The notes under the pieces are model-generated. The model was not told the DNA's origin. It saw nothing but the letters and a program-made list of their open reading frames with translations, and ran no database searches. Positions 63,690-64,000 of a DNA stretch of 64,000 nucleotides are shown here, piece after piece. Within the stretch, counting starts at the first letter, position 1. The number at the start of each line of letters is the position of its first letter. Origin of the DNA: Streptomyces sp. NBC_01216 (GTDB lineage Bacteria > Actinomycetota > Actinomycetes > Streptomycetales > Streptomycetaceae). A program made the translations under genes and the position numbers. The stretch is taken from positions 6,386,001-6,450,000 of the forward strand of contig NZ_CP108677.1 of the NCBI RefSeq assembly GCF_035994945.1, given 5' to 3'.

Positions 63690-64000
63690 ATGGCTAAGAA
63701 GCAGGTCACGACCTACATTGACGACCTCGACGGCACGGAGTCCACTGACCCGCGCGAGATCCGAACGGTTGACTTCGGGATCGACGGGGCGCTGTACGAG
63801 ATCGACCTGACCGACGCGAACGCGGACCAGCTCCGCGAACTCCTCGCCCCCTACAAGGAAGCCGCACGCCGAACGGGCCAAGGGCAGACCCAGGCCGGCC
63901 GTCCCGAGGCCCGTCCTTCGGTCCGCGGTGGTGACGCCCTGAACGCGAAGACGGTCCGGGCCTGGGCGAAGGAGCACGGGTACGAGCTGAACGATCGTGG
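63690..64000 (+). CDS. lsr2: Lsr2-like nucleoid-associated protein (partial)
   Basis: It is cut by the right edge after ~103 residues. The N-terminal dimerisation domain (MAKKQVTTYIDDLDGTE; TVDFGIDGALYEIDL; LRELLAPYKEAARR), a variable linker and the start of the C-terminal DNA-binding domain (TVRAWAKEHGYELNDRG) match Lsr2, an H-NS-like silencer of AT-rich DNA in actinobacteria. The RGR-type AT-hook begins exactly at the edge. Its place on the element suggests self-silencing of element genes or interference with host Lsr2. It follows its own terminator-bounded promoter region. Confidence 0.88.
   Translation, partial: MAKKQVTTYIDDLDGTESTDPREIRTVDFGIDGALYEIDLTDANADQLRELLAPYKEAARRTGQGQTQAGRPEARPSVRGGDALNAKTVRAWAKEHGYELNDR

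Larger units (their letters stand above)
54976..64000. mobile_element. Left part of an integrated element, probably a prophage
   Basis: It starts beside a truncated host gene with a large serine integrase. It continues with a repeat-rich gene-poor segment and about 15 short rightward genes with overlapping starts and stops, lower GC, an ArdA-like antirestriction gene and an Lsr2-like gene. This is the pattern of an actinophage early region. The right end and structural genes are outside the window, so an integrative plasmid or conjugative element is not excluded. Confidence 0.8.

Noticed and set aside
54960..64000. CRISPR array, because of repeated short motifs in the element
   Set aside because: The repeats are 13-14 bp, irregularly spaced (tens to thousands of bp) and lie in both orientations, unlike a CRISPR array.

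Overview
The window is a high-GC actinobacterial chromosome segment, almost certainly from a Streptomyces. The evidence is very high third-position GC, GTG, TTG and possible CTG starts, and familiar streptomycete gene blocks: a biotin cluster, a urease operon, MurT/GatD, a third-type PfkA, a c-di-AMP riboswitch in front of an NlpC/P60 hydrolase, and a secreted tripeptidyl aminopeptidase. From about 54,975 to the right edge the sequence changes to lower-GC DNA with many small tightly packed genes. This is the left end of an integrated element, probably a prophage.

Host part, left to right. Positions 1-16,200 hold an ACT-GNAT acetyltransferase (cut by the left edge), a SWIM zinc-finger protein, a beta-lactamase-fold serine hydrolase, a remnant of a DMT transporter, an alpha/beta hydrolase, a GntR regulator next to a ROK regulator, a Mug-type DNA glycosylase overlapping purB, a GAP-family membrane protein, an SGNH hydrolase and a pair of CNNM/CBS membrane proteins. 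Positions 16,200-22,000 hold a methyltransferase, a VOC protein and the biotin genes, with bioB-bioA-bioD divergent from bioF around a palindrome-bearing promoter region. Positions 22,300-27,000 hold an anti-sigma-type ATPase, a LysR/LysE divergent pair, the riboswitch-controlled NlpC/P60 protein, and a ClpP paralogue lacking two triad residues divergent from a Phd-type antitoxin. Positions 27,064-31,570 hold ureABCFGD without ureE. Positions 31,800-43,200 hold the tripeptidyl aminopeptidase, PlsC, a DUF3048 lipoprotein, CtaG, PfkA, GatD-MurT, peptide deformylase and a TetR/acyl-CoA dehydrogenase divergent pair. Positions 43,300-54,975 hold a second VOC protein, a P450, a HemK-like methyltransferase, glutathione peroxidase, TesB, a large DEAD-box helicase, a YdjM-like membrane protein and a heterodimeric ABC exporter. 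The 5' end of the first exporter gene has been cut off by the integrated element.

The element begins with a large serine integrase (55,035-56,720) directly beside the disrupted gene. It continues with two terminators, a roughly 1.5-kb gene-poor region rich in repeats and hairpins, then about 15 small rightward genes. Several are cysteine-cluster (zinc-ribbon-like) proteins. One is an ArdA-like antirestriction protein, and the last, cut by the right edge, encodes an Lsr2-like nucleoid protein. No capsid, terminase or conjugation gene lies inside the window, so prophage versus other integrative element cannot be settled here.

Two repeat systems stand out. In the host DNA, a 35-bp palindrome family (arms AGAGCCTGTCGG / CCGACAGGCTCT) recurs at least eight or nine times, mostly starting exactly at the TGA stop codon of the gene before it. 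In the element, a 13-bp asymmetric motif GTTGGARTGTGAS recurs seven times. Two copies lie reversed in the start of the integrase gene and two end exactly at an ATG start codon, so it looks like a shared operator or translation-initiation control element. A second element repeat, GTTAGTTCATTCAC, clusters downstream of the integrase.
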